Shown here: positions 27,149 through 35,982 of the stretch, one piece after another | Layout of the letters: each line of letters begins with the position of its first letter | Position numbering within the stretch: the first letter of the stretch is position 1 | Origin: Actinomadura cremea | Lineage (GTDB): Bacteria > Actinomycetota > Actinomycetes > Streptosporangiales > Streptosporangiaceae | DNA length: 64,000 bases | Reading direction: 5' to 3' | Assembly (NCBI RefSeq): GCF_014648495.1 | Contig: NZ_BMRF01000023.1 | Location: 62,001-126,000, forward strand | Position numbers and translations under genes: made by a program | The notes under the pieces: generated by a model | Told to the model about the DNA's origin: nothing | Databases searched by the model: none | What the model saw: the letters and a program-made list of their open reading frames with translations, nothing else

Positions 27149-28233
27149 AGCTTCGGCCGGATCTCGTCGTCCCAGAGCTCCCGCCGCCGGGCGACCGGCA
27201 GGTGGCAGGCCGCCTGGTGGCCGGGCTCGACCTCGACCAGTTCGGGCCGCTCGGTCGTGCTCCTGCCGTCGGTCTGGTCACTGTAGGGGCAGCGCGGGTT
27301 GAAGGCGCATCCCCGCGGGACGTTGATCAGGCTGGGCGGCGACCCGGTGATCGGCATCAGCCGCTCCGAGCGCTCCCGGTCCAGCCGCGGCATGGAACCG
27401 AGCAGACCCCACGTGTAGGGGTGCATGGGGTTGTGGAACGCGTCGTCGACGGGGGCGTACTCGACGCAGCGGCCGCCGTACATGACCAGGATGTCGTCCG
27501 ACAGCTCCGCGACCACCCCGAGATCGTGGGTGATCATGATGACGGCGGAGTTGAACTCCTGCTGCAGGTCCTGGATGAGGTCGAGGATCTGCGCCTGGAC
27601 GGTCACGTCGAGCGCGGTGGTGGGCTCGTCGGCGATCAGCAGCTCCGGGTCGCACGACAGCGCCATCGCGATCATCGCGCGCTGCCGCATGCCGCCGGAG
27701 AACTGGTGCGGGTAGTCGTCGACCCGCTTGTCGGGCTTGGGGATGCCGACCCGGCCCAGCATGTCGATCGCGTGCTTGCGCGCGACCTGCTTGGACACGT
27801 CGTTGTGCACCCGGTACGCCTCGACGATCTGCTGCCCCACCGTGTAGAAGGGGTGCATCGACGACAGCGGGTCCTGGAAGATCATCGCCATCTTGCGGCC
27901 GCGGAGGCGGCGGACCTCGTTCTGCGGGGCCTCGACCAGCTCGCTGCCGTCCAGCCAGATCTCCCCGGACACGTTCGCGTTGCGGCGGTTGTGCAGCCCG
28001 AGGATGCCGAGGCTGGTCACGCTCTTGCCCGACCCGGACTCCCCCACGATGCCGAGGGTGCGGCCCTGCTCCAGCTTGAACGACAGTCCGTCGACGGACT
28101 TGACGACGCCGTCGTCCGTCGGGAAGTGGATCTTCAGGTCGCGGACCTCGAGGAACGCCTCGGGAGCACCGTCCGCGGCGGCGGCCGCCTCGCGGGGGGC
28201 CTCGCCGGCGGCGGCGGGCGTCTTCTCGGTCAT
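27145..28233 (-). CDS. dppD: Peptide ABC importer ATP-binding protein DppD/OppD-like
   Basis: The 362-residue ATPase starts at ATG 28231-28233, overlapping the permease stop by one base (TGATG). Walker [10 protein letters not shown], signature [16 protein letters not shown], Walker [15 protein letters not shown] and the H-loop [10 protein letters not shown] are intact. The C-terminal oligopeptide-ATPase domain has [11 protein letters not shown] and a later Cys. It pairs with the DppF-like subunit to power import. The longer upstream frame is read-through of the permease gene and was discarded. Confidence 0.95.
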   Translation of the reverse strand: MTEKTPAAAGEAPREAAAAADGAPEAFLEVRDLKIHFPTDDGVVKSVDGLSFKLEQGRTLGIVGESGSGKSVTSLGILGLHNRRNANVSGEIWLDGSELVEAPQNEVRRLRGRKMAMIFQDPLSSMHPFYTVGQQIVEAYRVHNDVSKQVARKHAIDMLGRVGIPKPDKRVDDYPHQFSGGMRQRAMIAMALSCDPELLIADEPTTALDVTVQAQILDLIQDLQQEFNSAVIMITHDLGVVAELSDDILVMYGGRCVEYAPVDDAFHNPMHPYTWGLLGSMPRLDRERSERLMPITGSPPSLINVPRGCAFNPRCPYSDQTDGRSTTERPELVEVEPGHQAACHLPVARRRELWDDEIRPKL

Positions 28234-29246
28234 CAGCCCAGCCTCACTCTCGGGTCGACGATGGCGTAGAGGAAGTCCACGATCAGGTTGATCACGACGA
28301 TGGAGGTGGCGGTCACCAGCGTGACCCCGAGGACCATCGGCAGGTCGCTGCTGTTGATCGAGCTGATGGCCAGCTGTCCCAGCCCGTGGATGCCGAAGGT
28401 GTTCTCGGTCAGCACCGCGCCGCCGAGCAGCAGCCCCAGGTCCAGGCCGAACACCGTCAGGATGGGTGTGAGCGTGGCGCGGAGCGCGTGCCTGGTGACG
28501 ACGGTCTTCTCCTTCAGCCCCTTGGCGCGGGCCGTGCGGATGTAGTCCTCGTTCATCGTCTCCAGCATGCCCGCTCTGGTGAGCCGCGCGTACATCGCGG
28601 CGTACAGGAACGCGAGCGTCGCCCATGGCAGCACCAGCGACTGGAACCAGCTCACCGGATCCTCGGTGATCGGCCGGTAACTGCCGCCGCCCGGGAAAAT
28701 CTCCAGGGTGTAGGAGAACAGGGCGAGCGACACCAGTCCGGTGAAGTAGATGGGCAGCGACACTCCCGCCAGGGCGATCATCATCGCGCCGCGATCCCAC
28801 TTGGTGCCGCGGCGCAGCGCCGACACGACCCCGGTGGTGATCCCGACCGCCAGCCAGATGACGGACGCGCCGAGCGCCAGCGAGAGCGTCGCCGGCGCCC
28901 GGTCCAGCAGCGTTGGCAGCACCTGCTGGCTGGAGTTGAAGGAGTATCCGAGGCAGGGCGCGGAGCAGTGCTCACTGGTCGGCCCGAGGTCGAGTTCCTT
29001 CCCGGCGACGATCCCCTTGAGGAAGTCGCCGTACTGGACCACGATCGGCTCGTCCAGCTTGAGACGCTCCTTGGTGTCCTGGATCGCCTGCGCGGTCGGA
29101 GCCTTGCCGACGTACGCGGCCGCGAGCTGGTCGGTGGTCTGACCTGCCAGCTTCGGCAGACCGAAGAAGATGCCGAAGGTCACCAGCGTGACCACCAGCA
29201 GCATGATGACGGCCCCGATGAGGCGCCGGATGAGGTATGCGAACAC
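28233..29246 (-). CDS. dppB: Peptide ABC importer permease DppB-like
   Basis: The 337-residue inner-membrane permease starts MFAYLIRRLIGAVIMLLVVT, as DppB/OppB proteins do, with about six membrane segments. The cytoplasmic EAA loop, which contacts the ATPase, is visible as ETMNEDYIRTARAKGLKEKT. It has a longer periplasmic loop with a Cys pair (HCSAPCLG) between the first and second helix. A 15-bp stem-loop separates it from the upstream binding-protein gene. The stop is coupled to dppD. Confidence 0.95.
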   Translation of the reverse strand: MFAYLIRRLIGAVIMLLVVTLVTFGIFFGLPKLAGQTTDQLAAAYVGKAPTAQAIQDTKERLKLDEPIVVQYGDFLKGIVAGKELDLGPTSEHCSAPCLGYSFNSSQQVLPTLLDRAPATLSLALGASVIWLAVGITTGVVSALRRGTKWDRGAMMIALAGVSLPIYFTGLVSLALFSYTLEIFPGGGSYRPITEDPVSWFQSLVLPWATLAFLYAAMYARLTRAGMLETMNEDYIRTARAKGLKEKTVVTRHALRATLTPILTVFGLDLGLLLGGAVLTENTFGIHGLGQLAISSINSSDLPMVLGVTLVTATSIVVINLIVDFLYAIVDPRVRLG

Positions 29247-29259
29247 TATGCGCGGCCCG

Positions 29260-29305
29260 GCCCGCCGGCCGGGAGGACCTGTGGGCCCCGTCCCGGCCGG
29301 CGGGC
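29260..29305 (-). repeat. 15-bp stem-loop between the binding-protein and permease genes
   Basis: GCCCGCCGGCCGGGA at 29260-29274 is the exact complement of 29291-29305, with a 16-base loop. It sits in the 104-base gap between the dppA stop and dppB start. In many importer operons such a stem stabilises the upstream binding-protein message or partly ends transcription, giving excess binding protein over permease. Confidence 0.8.
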
Positions 29306-29350
29306 GTCGCCTTCACCTGCCTTCGGATGAATCGGCGAGCGAGCGGTAGA

Positions 29351-31114
29351 TCACTCCACGCCCATGTTGAGGTAGTCGTACATGCCGCCGTAGCCACCGG
29401 TGATACCGACGTTGGTGACGTTCTGCGGCCGGTAGAGCAGCGCCTTGGCGTAGATCAGCGGAACGATGCTGCCGTTCTCCATCACCATCTTGTCGACCTC
29501 GCCGTAGATCTTCGTACGGGCGGCCTTGTCGGTGTTGGAGATGGCGTCGTCGAGCGCCTTGTTGATCTTCGGGTCGTCCAGCTCGGACAGGTTCGTGCCA
29601 CCGGACGGCTTGATCGCCGCGCCGTGCACGATCTGCTGCAGGAACCCGTAGCCGGTCGGCCAGTCCGGAGCCCACGCCATCAGCATCATGCCGACGCCGT
29701 GCTCGTGGACGTAGTCCGGCACGCCGACGTACTTGTTGAAGTAGTCACCGGCCGGCCACTGCACGATGTTGACGTTGATCCCGACCTTCTTCAGCGCCTG
29801 CTGGATGGCCTGGGCCATCGCGACTTCCTTGTCCCGGTCGGACCGGGCGGAGATCTTGGTGCTGAAGCCGTTCGGCTGGCCGCACTCCTTCAGCTCCTGC
29901 TTGGCCTTGGCGATGGTGGCCTGGTCGAGACCACCGCCCTCGGCCTGCTTTTGCGGGTACAGATCGAACTTCTGGTACGACTCGAGGTTGGTCGGCTGCA
30001 CCGTGGTGGCGACGTCGCCGCCGGCGAGCGGGCCTCCGTAGGCGGTCTGCGCGGCGACCTTGTCCGTCGCATACTGTACGGCGCGGCGGCAGTGCACGTT
30101 GTCGAGCGGCTTGACGTGCTGGTTCAGCGCCATGTATCGCAGGTAGCCCTGGACGGGGTTGTCGACGTAGGGCTTCTGGTCGGTGGCGAGCACCTTCGGC
30201 TGCGCGGCGGCCTGGACCCCGACGCCGGCGATGTCCATCTCCAGGGCGCCGCTCAGCAGACGCTGGTCGATGTCGTCGCCGTTCTGCTTCAGCTCAACGG
30301 TGATCTTGTCGGGCAGCGCCTTGCGGATCGGGTCGGTGTTCTTGTCCCAGTGCGGGTTGCGGGACAGCGTCATCTGCTTGCCGCGCTGGTAGCTGTCGAC
30401 CTTGTACGGGCCGGACGACACGATCGCCGTCTCGTACTTCAGACCGGTGTCCTTCGCCTTGGGCACCGGCATGGTCTGCGACATCTGCACCAGGTAGTCG
30501 AACTCCGAGAACGGTTCCTTCAGGTGGAACACGATCGTCTGGTCGTCCGGGGTCTCGATGGACTCCAGGCCCTGCTCGGAGTCGTCCTCGTACGGACCCT
30601 TGTACGGCTCGTCGTTGTCGACCAGGTACTGCTTGAAGTACTTCGGTCCGAGCTGCAGCTCCTTGGAGAAGTTGCTGCGCTCGACGGCGTACTTGACGTC
30701 CTTGGACGTCACGGTGGTGCCGTCGCTGTACTTCACCCCGGTCCGGATCTTGTACGTCCAGGTCTTGCTGTCGTTGCTGGGCTGCCCGAGACCGGTGGCC
30801 AGGTCGGGGACGACCTCCAGGCTCTCCTTGCCCGCGCCCGGCTTGAACGTCGTCAGCGCACGGCCGTACAGGCGGGCGAAGTTCTGCGAGAACGCGTAGT
30901 AGGTGTTGCCCGGGTCCGGGGAGTCCCAGTCGTCGGAACTGGCGAGGCGGAGCGTGCCGCCCTTCTTGTCCGAGACGTTGGCGACCTCGTTCACGGCGGC
31001 ATTGAACCCGGGGCCTTCTCCCGAGCCGTCGGAGTCGCCGCCACCGCAGGCCGCTAGGGCCCCGGCGGCGAGCACCCCGGCCGCGAGGGCCGAGAGGGAT
31101 CTCATCAGTTTCAT
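29351..31114 (-). CDS. dppA: Peptide ABC importer substrate-binding lipoprotein, family 5
   Basis: The 587-residue lipoprotein has a signal sequence and lipobox LAAC with C23, then a Gly/Ser/Asp linker. It is a family 5 solute-binding protein (SBP_bac_5): the segment KTWTYKIRTGVKYSDGTTVT and the hinge near VFHLKEPFSEFDYLVQMSQT are typical. It should capture peptides or related solutes outside the membrane and deliver them to the DppBC permeases. ATG 31114 is preferred to a GTG four codons earlier, which has its purine-rich site too close. It lies between the dppC and dppB genes on the same strand. Confidence 0.95.
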   Translation of the reverse strand: MKLMRSLSALAAGVLAAGALAACGGGDSDGSGEGPGFNAAVNEVANVSDKKGGTLRLASSDDWDSPDPGNTYYAFSQNFARLYGRALTTFKPGAGKESLEVVPDLATGLGQPSNDSKTWTYKIRTGVKYSDGTTVTSKDVKYAVERSNFSKELQLGPKYFKQYLVDNDEPYKGPYEDDSEQGLESIETPDDQTIVFHLKEPFSEFDYLVQMSQTMPVPKAKDTGLKYETAIVSSGPYKVDSYQRGKQMTLSRNPHWDKNTDPIRKALPDKITVELKQNGDDIDQRLLSGALEMDIAGVGVQAAAQPKVLATDQKPYVDNPVQGYLRYMALNQHVKPLDNVHCRRAVQYATDKVAAQTAYGGPLAGGDVATTVQPTNLESYQKFDLYPQKQAEGGGLDQATIAKAKQELKECGQPNGFSTKISARSDRDKEVAMAQAIQQALKKVGINVNIVQWPAGDYFNKYVGVPDYVHEHGVGMMLMAWAPDWPTGYGFLQQIVHGAAIKPSGGTNLSELDDPKINKALDDAISNTDKAARTKIYGEVDKMVMENGSIVPLIYAKALLYRPQNVTNVGITGGYGGMYDYLNMGVE

Positions 31115-31158
31115 GTGCAGGCGCACCCCTTCACTTAGACGGGTCTTTTAACCCGAGG

Positions 31159-32151
31159 TCACTTTGCCCGGGGGTCGAGAGCGTCCCGCAGCCCGTCACC
31201 GAACAGGTTGAAGGCGAGGACGGTGACGAAGATGGCCATGCCCGGGATGATCATGTACATCGGGGCGGTCGCGTACAGCGGGACGGCCAGGGTGAGCATG
31301 CCGCCCCACGACGGGGTCGGCGGGATCACGCCGACGCCGAGGAACGACAGTGCGGCCTCGAACAGGATGTTCGTCGGGATCAGCAGCGTGGAGTACACGA
31401 GGATCGGCGCGACGAGGTTCGGCAGGACCTCCTTGAACAGGACGTACCCGTTGCGGGCGCCCATGCTGCGGGCGGCGTCGACGAACTCGCGCTCGCGCAG
31501 CGACAGCGTCTGCCCGCGGACGATCCGGCCGATGTAGGGCCAGTTGAAGAAGCCGATCACGAAGACGAGCACGGAGACCCGCAGCCCGTTGCCGCTCAGC
31601 CCGAACGAGCCGTCGGTCACGACGCCGACCAGGGCGATCGCGAACAGCAGCAGCGGGAAGGCCAGGAAGACGTCCATGGCGCGGCTGATGAGGTAGTCGA
31701 CCCAGCCGCCGAAGTAGCCGGCGGTGATGCCGAGGACCGTTCCGAGGACCACCGACAGCAGCGTCGCCAGGAACGACACCAGCAGGGAGATCCGGGCGCC
31801 GTACACGATCCGGGCGAGCATGTCGCGGCCGGTGCCGGGCTCGACGCCCAGCAGGTGCTCGCCGCTGATGCCCGAGTGCCAGAAGCCGTCCCTGGGACGG
31901 CTGTAGGTCGGGTCGATCAGGTTCTGGTGATAGGCGAGCGGGTCCTGCACGAAGAACGGCCCGAAGATCGCGATGAGGATCAGCAGGATCACCACGCCGC
32001 CGCCGGTGAGCGCGACCTTGTCCCGCTTGAGGCGCATCCACGCGATCTGGCCGAGGGACCGGCCCTGGATCTTCTTCCCCTGCATGCCCTCCAGGACCGC
32101 TTCAGGCTGCGCCTCGCTGTCGGAACCGGTCACCTCGATGGGTGCGGCCAC
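31159..32151 (-). CDS. dppC: Peptide ABC importer permease DppC-like
   Basis: The 330-residue permease is the first gene of the importer operon. It has an N-terminal OppC domain (GRSLGQIAWMRLKRDKVALT) and about six membrane helices. The EAA loop is seen as REREFVDAARSMGARNGYVL and ends in the typical LFGDGLRDALDPR. The GTG at 32149-32151 follows a strong GGAGG six bases away. Gene order C-A-B-D-F differs from the classical A-B-C-D-F order but the set is complete. Confidence 0.95.
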   Translation of the reverse strand: MAAPIEVTGSDSEAQPEAVLEGMQGKKIQGRSLGQIAWMRLKRDKVALTGGGVVILLILIAIFGPFFVQDPLAYHQNLIDPTYSRPRDGFWHSGISGEHLLGVEPGTGRDMLARIVYGARISLLVSFLATLLSVVLGTVLGITAGYFGGWVDYLISRAMDVFLAFPLLLFAIALVGVVTDGSFGLSGNGLRVSVLVFVIGFFNWPYIGRIVRGQTLSLREREFVDAARSMGARNGYVLFKEVLPNLVAPILVYSTLLIPTNILFEAALSFLGVGVIPPTPSWGGMLTLAVPLYATAPMYMIIPGMAIFVTVLAFNLFGDGLRDALDPRAK

Positions 32152-32675
32152 GCTCTACCTCCTACCGTCCGGCCACTGGGTTCAGGCCATGCCGCCGGCG
32201 TGCGACCGGCGATCGCGGAGATCATCCGCAGCCCCCGTGCCCGTTACGCCGCGTTTGCTGAAGGGAAACGTAGTCCTTCGGGCACGACTGTCCATCCGTG
32301 AGGCGGGCTGCGCCAGTACCCGTATCTGACTTGTGATCTCGCCGTCATCTCGGACACACGTGCCATGCGCAACTCGCCGGACAAATCGCCCGAATAGTAC
32401 GACCACCCTTAGAGTGACTTGCACCCCAGCGGCCCTCGAACCGGGAACCTTTACCGGACCGAGTCCGTTCTGAGACTCTTTCTCCGCAGGTCAGCACGCT
32501 AGTGCACACCCGCCTCAGGGGGCACGGACGCGCGCGGCGCGGCGCCCCGGCGGTCCTGCGAGCTCTCCGCCCGGCGCCGACGCCCCCGGCTGCGGGGCCC
32601 ACCCGAAGGCGCTCTGACAAGATCTGTCAGGAGTTGAGGAACAAAGGGAACGAAAGCGGGACGGTCACCGACAGG
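32152..32675. other. Long non-coding stretch upstream of the dpp operon
   Basis: About 520 bases without a supported gene. Part of it (32300-32470) is less GC-rich than the surroundings and may hold the dpp promoter. An inverted repeat CTGACA-N5-TGTCAG lies at 32614-32630 and looks like a binding site for a dimeric regulator. ORFs here on either strand have poor codon use and no recognisable domain. Confidence 0.6.
32614..32630. promoter_or_regulatory. Operator-like inverted repeat CTGACA-N5-TGTCAG
   Basis: CTGACA at 32614-32619 and TGTCAG at 32625-32630 are perfect reverse complements around AGATC. It lies 460 bases upstream of dppC and 130 bases downstream of the small membrane-protein gene. 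The regulator is unknown. Confidence 0.4.
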
Positions 32676-32705
32676 AGCAGGGCCCCCGGGTTCGGGGGCC
32701 CTGCT
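32676..32705 (-). terminator. 13-bp perfect stem-loop after the small membrane-protein gene
   Basis: AGCAGGGCCCCCG at 32676-32688 pairs with 32693-32705 around a GGTT tetraloop. It lies 54 bases past the stop of the gene at 32760 on the minus strand and probably ends its transcript. Confidence 0.75.
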
Positions 32706-32759
32706 CGGACGTCGGGTGCTCCCGCTCGGCGCCGGGCGCCGCGCGCGGGATGCGGACGG

Positions 32760-33212
32760 TCAGGAAATGCCGCGGTTCCGGAGAATCTTCTCGATCTCGG
32801 CCATCTCGGGATCGGCGCCCTGCGCGCCGCCGACCTCGCCCTTGGGCGCCTTGCCGGTCGCGGCCCGCTTGCCGCCGGACTCCCCGCCGCGCCCCGCGCC
32901 CGCGTCACCGGCGCCGGCCGCCTTGCGGCCGCCGCCCGCCGCGCCCGCGCGGCGGCTGAGCATGGCACCGGAGGTCAGGTAGAGGACGACGGCGAGCCCC
33001 ATCACCCCGACGCCCGCCCACTTCACGGGACTGAACGCCAGATCGACGAGGAACTCGGTCACCCCGGTCATCGCGGCGCCGACCGGAACCAGCGACAGCG
33101 CGGCACCGCGCACCCCGGTGGCGACGCCGCGGCGGCGGGCCACCCCGTAGCTGATCACCAACCCGACCAGGGTCACCCCGAGACTGATCGCGAAAATGGC
33201 TGCGTCGCTCAT
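32760..33212 (-). CDS. Small membrane protein of unknown function
   Basis: The 150-residue protein has three hydrophobic segments (about residues 4-23, 37-55 and 66-83) and then a Gly/Ala/Lys-rich tail of about 45 residues ending in a charged helix (DPEMAEIEKILRNRGIS). The first helix starts right after MSDAAIFA. I do not recognise the family. The ATG at 33210-33212 is preceded by GAGGGGCCGGC. It is a single gene with a hairpin terminator behind it and a possible promoter 195 bases upstream. Confidence 0.75.
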   Translation of the reverse strand: MSDAAIFAISLGVTLVGLVISYGVARRRGVATGVRGAALSLVPVGAAMTGVTEFLVDLAFSPVKWAGVGVMGLAVVLYLTSGAMLSRRAGAAGGGRKAAGAGDAGAGRGGESGGKRAATGKAPKGEVGGAQGADPEMAEIEKILRNRGIS

Positions 33213-33406
33213 GCCGGCCCCTCATCCGTGTGGTGCTGCCGCTCCCATGGTCACACGTCCCGGCCGGGTGCCGCTCCTCCCGGCGGACGGTTTGGGGGCC
33301 GCGCGACCTCCTCCTTCCGCGGGACCCGCCCCTAGGGATGTGCCCCTCCGGTATCAGGGGGCGCACCCGCCGCGGGACGCGCTCGGCACGGGACGCCGTC
33401 ACTTCC

Positions 33407-33433
33407 AGGGTAGGCGAGGGGAACGCATGTCAA
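33407..33433 (-). promoter_or_regulatory. Candidate sigma-70-type promoter for the small membrane-protein gene
   Basis: On the minus strand TTGACA (33428-33433) is followed by a 15-base spacer and TACCCT (33407-33412). The spacer is shorter than optimal. If used it gives a leader of about 190 bases before the start at 33212; the rest of 33213-33531 holds no supported gene. Confidence 0.4.
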
Positions 33434-33531
33434 CGTCCGGCAACGGAACGATGACGGAACGGTGGAGCCCGATGGCCCTCGCTCCGTGTCGGGGCCGTGC
33501 GTCCGAACGGTTGGGGGGCGCCCGTTGCGGG

Positions 33532-34188
33532 TCAGGCCGCCAGTTCGCGCAGCCGCGCCAGGTCGATGTCCCGCAGCGACGCCACGACCGTCCGCCCGGG
33601 GGCGGGCGGGACCGGCAGGACGCCCGGCACCGCGACCACCACGCAGCCGGCGGCCTCCCCCGCGGCGACGCCGTTCGGCGAGTCCTCCAGCACGACGCAG
33701 CGGGACGGGTCGACGCCGAGCCGCTTCGCGGTGGTGAGGTAGGGCTCGGGGTGCGGCTTGGTGTTGGCGACCTCGTCGCCGGCGACGCTGAGCGCGAAGT
33801 GCTCGCGACCCACCGCGTCCAGCACCGGCTCGATGAGCCGCCGGTAGCTGGACGACACCAGCGCGGCGGGGACCCCGGCGGTGCGCAGTTCGGTGAGCAG
33901 TTCCTTCGCGCCCGGCATCATCGGCGCGCACGCGCTCAGCCGCTCGTGCATCCCGGCCAGCATCCGCTCGCCGACCTCCTCGGGCGAGGCGTCCGCGCCG
34001 GACCGCTCCAGCATGTACTCGACCGCGATGGCCAGGGAGCCTCCGACGAGGTTCTCCTGCTGCTTGATCGACCACGTGCCGCCGAGCCAGGCCATGACCT
34101 CCGACTCCACCTCCAGCCAGAGGCGCTCGGAGTCGATCAGCAGGCCGTCCATGTCGAACAGCACGGCGTCGGGGGCCTGGGGGGTCAC
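33532..34188 (-). CDS. HAD-superfamily phosphatase (beta-phosphoglucomutase-like)
   Basis: The 218-residue enzyme begins at GTG 34188, after GAGAGGAG. The HAD nucleophile motif VLFDMDGLLIDSE is at the start (D12, D14). Motif II is ALVSSSYRR, and motifs III and IV are KPHPEPYLTTAKRL and CVVLEDSPNGVAAG. A helical cap of the phosphoglucomutase/GPH class lies between residues 25 and 90. It should hydrolyse or transfer phosphate on a small sugar or related metabolite; the substrate is unknown. It is divergent from the universal stress protein gene with 122 bases between starts. Confidence 0.93.
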   Translation of the reverse strand: MTPQAPDAVLFDMDGLLIDSERLWLEVESEVMAWLGGTWSIKQQENLVGGSLAIAVEYMLERSGADASPEEVGERMLAGMHERLSACAPMMPGAKELLTELRTAGVPAALVSSSYRRLIEPVLDAVGREHFALSVAGDEVANTKPHPEPYLTTAKRLGVDPSRCVVLEDSPNGVAAGEAAGCVVVAVPGVLPVPPAPGRTVVASLRDIDLARLRELAA

Positions 34189-34310
34189 GCGTCTCCTCTC
34201 AACGGGCACGAGCGTCCACCATATCCGCGCGGTCCCGGTTTCCTCTTCCGCGTCCACATGCTGGACCGCTAACGTGCCCATTCGAGAATTACCAACGAGT
34301 AAGGAGTGGT

Positions 34311-34769
34311 ATGAGCGCGTACGGCATCATCCTCTGCGGCACCGACGGCTCGGACTCGTCCTTCCGTGCCGTGGACCGGGCTGCGCAGCTGGCCGCCGCC
34401 ACCGGCGCCCGGCTCCTGCTCGCCTCCGCCTACAGCCCGATGCCCGAGCGGGAGCGCGCCAGGACCGCCGACCGGCTCGGCGACCTGGCCTACAAGGTGC
34501 AGGGCTCCACGCCCGCCGACGACGCGCTGCGGGCCGCGCGGGAGCGGGCCGTCGCCGCCGGCGCCTCCGACATCGAGCAGGTCGCGGTCGAGGGCGACGC
34601 CGTCGACGTGATCTCCAAGGTCGCCAAGGACCGGGCCGCGGACCTGGTCGTGATCGGCAACCGGGGGCTCAACAGCCTCGCCGGGCGCCTCCTCGGGTCC
34701 GTCCCGGCGAACCTGTCGCACCGCTCCCCCTGCGACGTGCTGATCGTGCACACGACCGACGGGAAGTGA
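34311..34769 (+). CDS. Universal stress protein family protein
   Basis: A single UspA domain of 152 residues. It has the ATP-binding pattern: GTDGSDSSFRAVDRA near the N-terminus and GNRGLNSLAGRLLGSVPANL near the C-terminus, the G-2x-G-9x-G-S motif. ATG 34311 follows AAGGAG (7 bases). It should be a soluble dimeric nucleotide-binding stress protein. The role is not defined by the neighbours. Confidence 0.95.
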   Translation: MSAYGIILCGTDGSDSSFRAVDRAAQLAAATGARLLLASAYSPMPERERARTADRLGDLAYKVQGSTPADDALRAARERAVAAGASDIEQVAVEGDAVDVISKVAKDRAADLVVIGNRGLNSLAGRLLGSVPANLSHRSPCDVLIVHTTDGK

Positions 34770-34963
34770 ATCGGCGGGAAGTGATCGGATCGTGACCCGC
34801 TTTCCGCCGCGGGCGTACACGCCGGGCGTCTGGCGCAGGACGGGCGGGGTACGTCACCGTCAGGACGTAGGCTGACAGCCACCGATCATCGCGGGGCCCC
34901 CGACCCCCGGGAATGACGGCCCCCCGCGGTGACGCTGTACCTGGGCGTCGGAAGGAGCAGCGC

Positions 34964-35806
34964 GTGATCGAGCTCGAAAGCGTGCCGGAACTCGTGGATC
35001 CGGTGCTCGTGGCCGCCTTCGAGGGGTGGAACGACGCCGGGGAGGCCGCGAGCGGCGTGATCGGGCACCTGGAGAGCACCTGGGACGCGGTTCCGATCGC
35101 CGAGCTCGACCCCGACGACTACTACGACTTCCAGGTGACACGGCCGATCGTGGAGATGACCGACGGGGAGACCCGCGGCATCACCTGGCCGACGACGCGG
35201 ATCTCGTGGGCGCGGCTGCCCACGGGCCGCGACGTCGTGCTCGTGCACGGCATCGAGCCGAACATGCGGTGGCGGTCGTTCTGCCGGGAACTGGTCGGGC
35301 TGATGCTCGAGCTGGACGTCCGCAGCGTCGTGCTGCTCGGCGCGCTGCTCGCCGATGCGCCGCACACCCGTCCGGTCCCGGTCACCGGCGCGGCGTCGCA
35401 GGCGTCGGTCGTCGACACCCTGCACCTGGAGCCGGCCCGGTACGAGGGGCCGACGGGGATCCTCGGGGTGCTGCAGGACGCGTGCGCGCGCGCCGACCTC
35501 GAGACCGTGTCGCTGTGGGCGGCGGTCCCCCACTACGTGGCGCAGCCGCCGTCCCCGAAGGCGACGCTGGCGCTGCTGCGCCGCGTCGAGGACATCCTGG
35601 ACGTCACCGTTCCCCTGGGCGAGCTGCCCGAGGAGGCGCGGGCCTGGGAGAACGGGGTGAACGAGCTCGCCGAGGAGGACGCCGAGGTCGCCGACTACGT
35701 CCGGACGCTGGAGGAGCAGAAGGACGCCACCGAGCTGCCGGAGGCCAGCGGCGACGCGATCGCCCGCGAGTTCGAGCGGTACCTGCGGCGGCGCGACCCC
35801 GAGTGA
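34964..35806 (+). CDS. PAC2 family (proteasome assembly chaperone-like) protein
   Basis: The 280-residue protein starts at GTG 34964, after GGAAGGAG, with VIELESVPELVDPVLVAAFE. It belongs to the PAC2/DUF75 family, recognised by EGWNDAGEAASGVIGHLEST, VLLGALLADAPHTRPVPVTG and the C-terminal helical part (PEEARAWENGVNELAEEDAE). In eukaryotes PAC2 helps assemble the proteasome; in actinobacteria a role in assembly has not been established for this family as far as I know. It lies about 18 kb from arc, as its homologue does in mycobacteria. Confidence 0.93.
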   Translation: MIELESVPELVDPVLVAAFEGWNDAGEAASGVIGHLESTWDAVPIAELDPDDYYDFQVTRPIVEMTDGETRGITWPTTRISWARLPTGRDVVLVHGIEPNMRWRSFCRELVGLMLELDVRSVVLLGALLADAPHTRPVPVTGAASQASVVDTLHLEPARYEGPTGILGVLQDACARADLETVSLWAAVPHYVAQPPSPKATLALLRRVEDILDVTVPLGELPEEARAWENGVNELAEEDAEVADYVRTLEEQKDATELPEASGDAIAREFERYLRRRDPE

Positions 35807-35982
35807 CCCCGCCGGGCGCCGTCCGTCCGCGCCCCTCCCCCTCACTCCGGCGGAACCGATCACCGGGGCGGGCGCGGGTTACACTGGAGCCGACGGAAGT
35901 CCCCCGATGATGGCCCGCGCACGCCGCGAAGTGCGCCCACCGTGATCTCTCGTGTTCTGGAGGGCGGCAGCGCCCCGAACCG

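Noticed and set aside
22272-27281. 1669-codon minus-strand ORF across the ABC genes
   Set aside because: A mirror frame of the exporter genes; the real minus-strand genes dppF and dppD lie in other frames.
32345-32480. tRNA-like segment with TTCGA upstream of the dpp operon
   Set aside because: The T-arm and acceptor pairing cannot be formed, so it is a chance match.
33213-33406. Riboswitch in the leader of the small membrane-protein gene
   Set aside because: The leader is long enough but no conserved core of a known class could be recognised.
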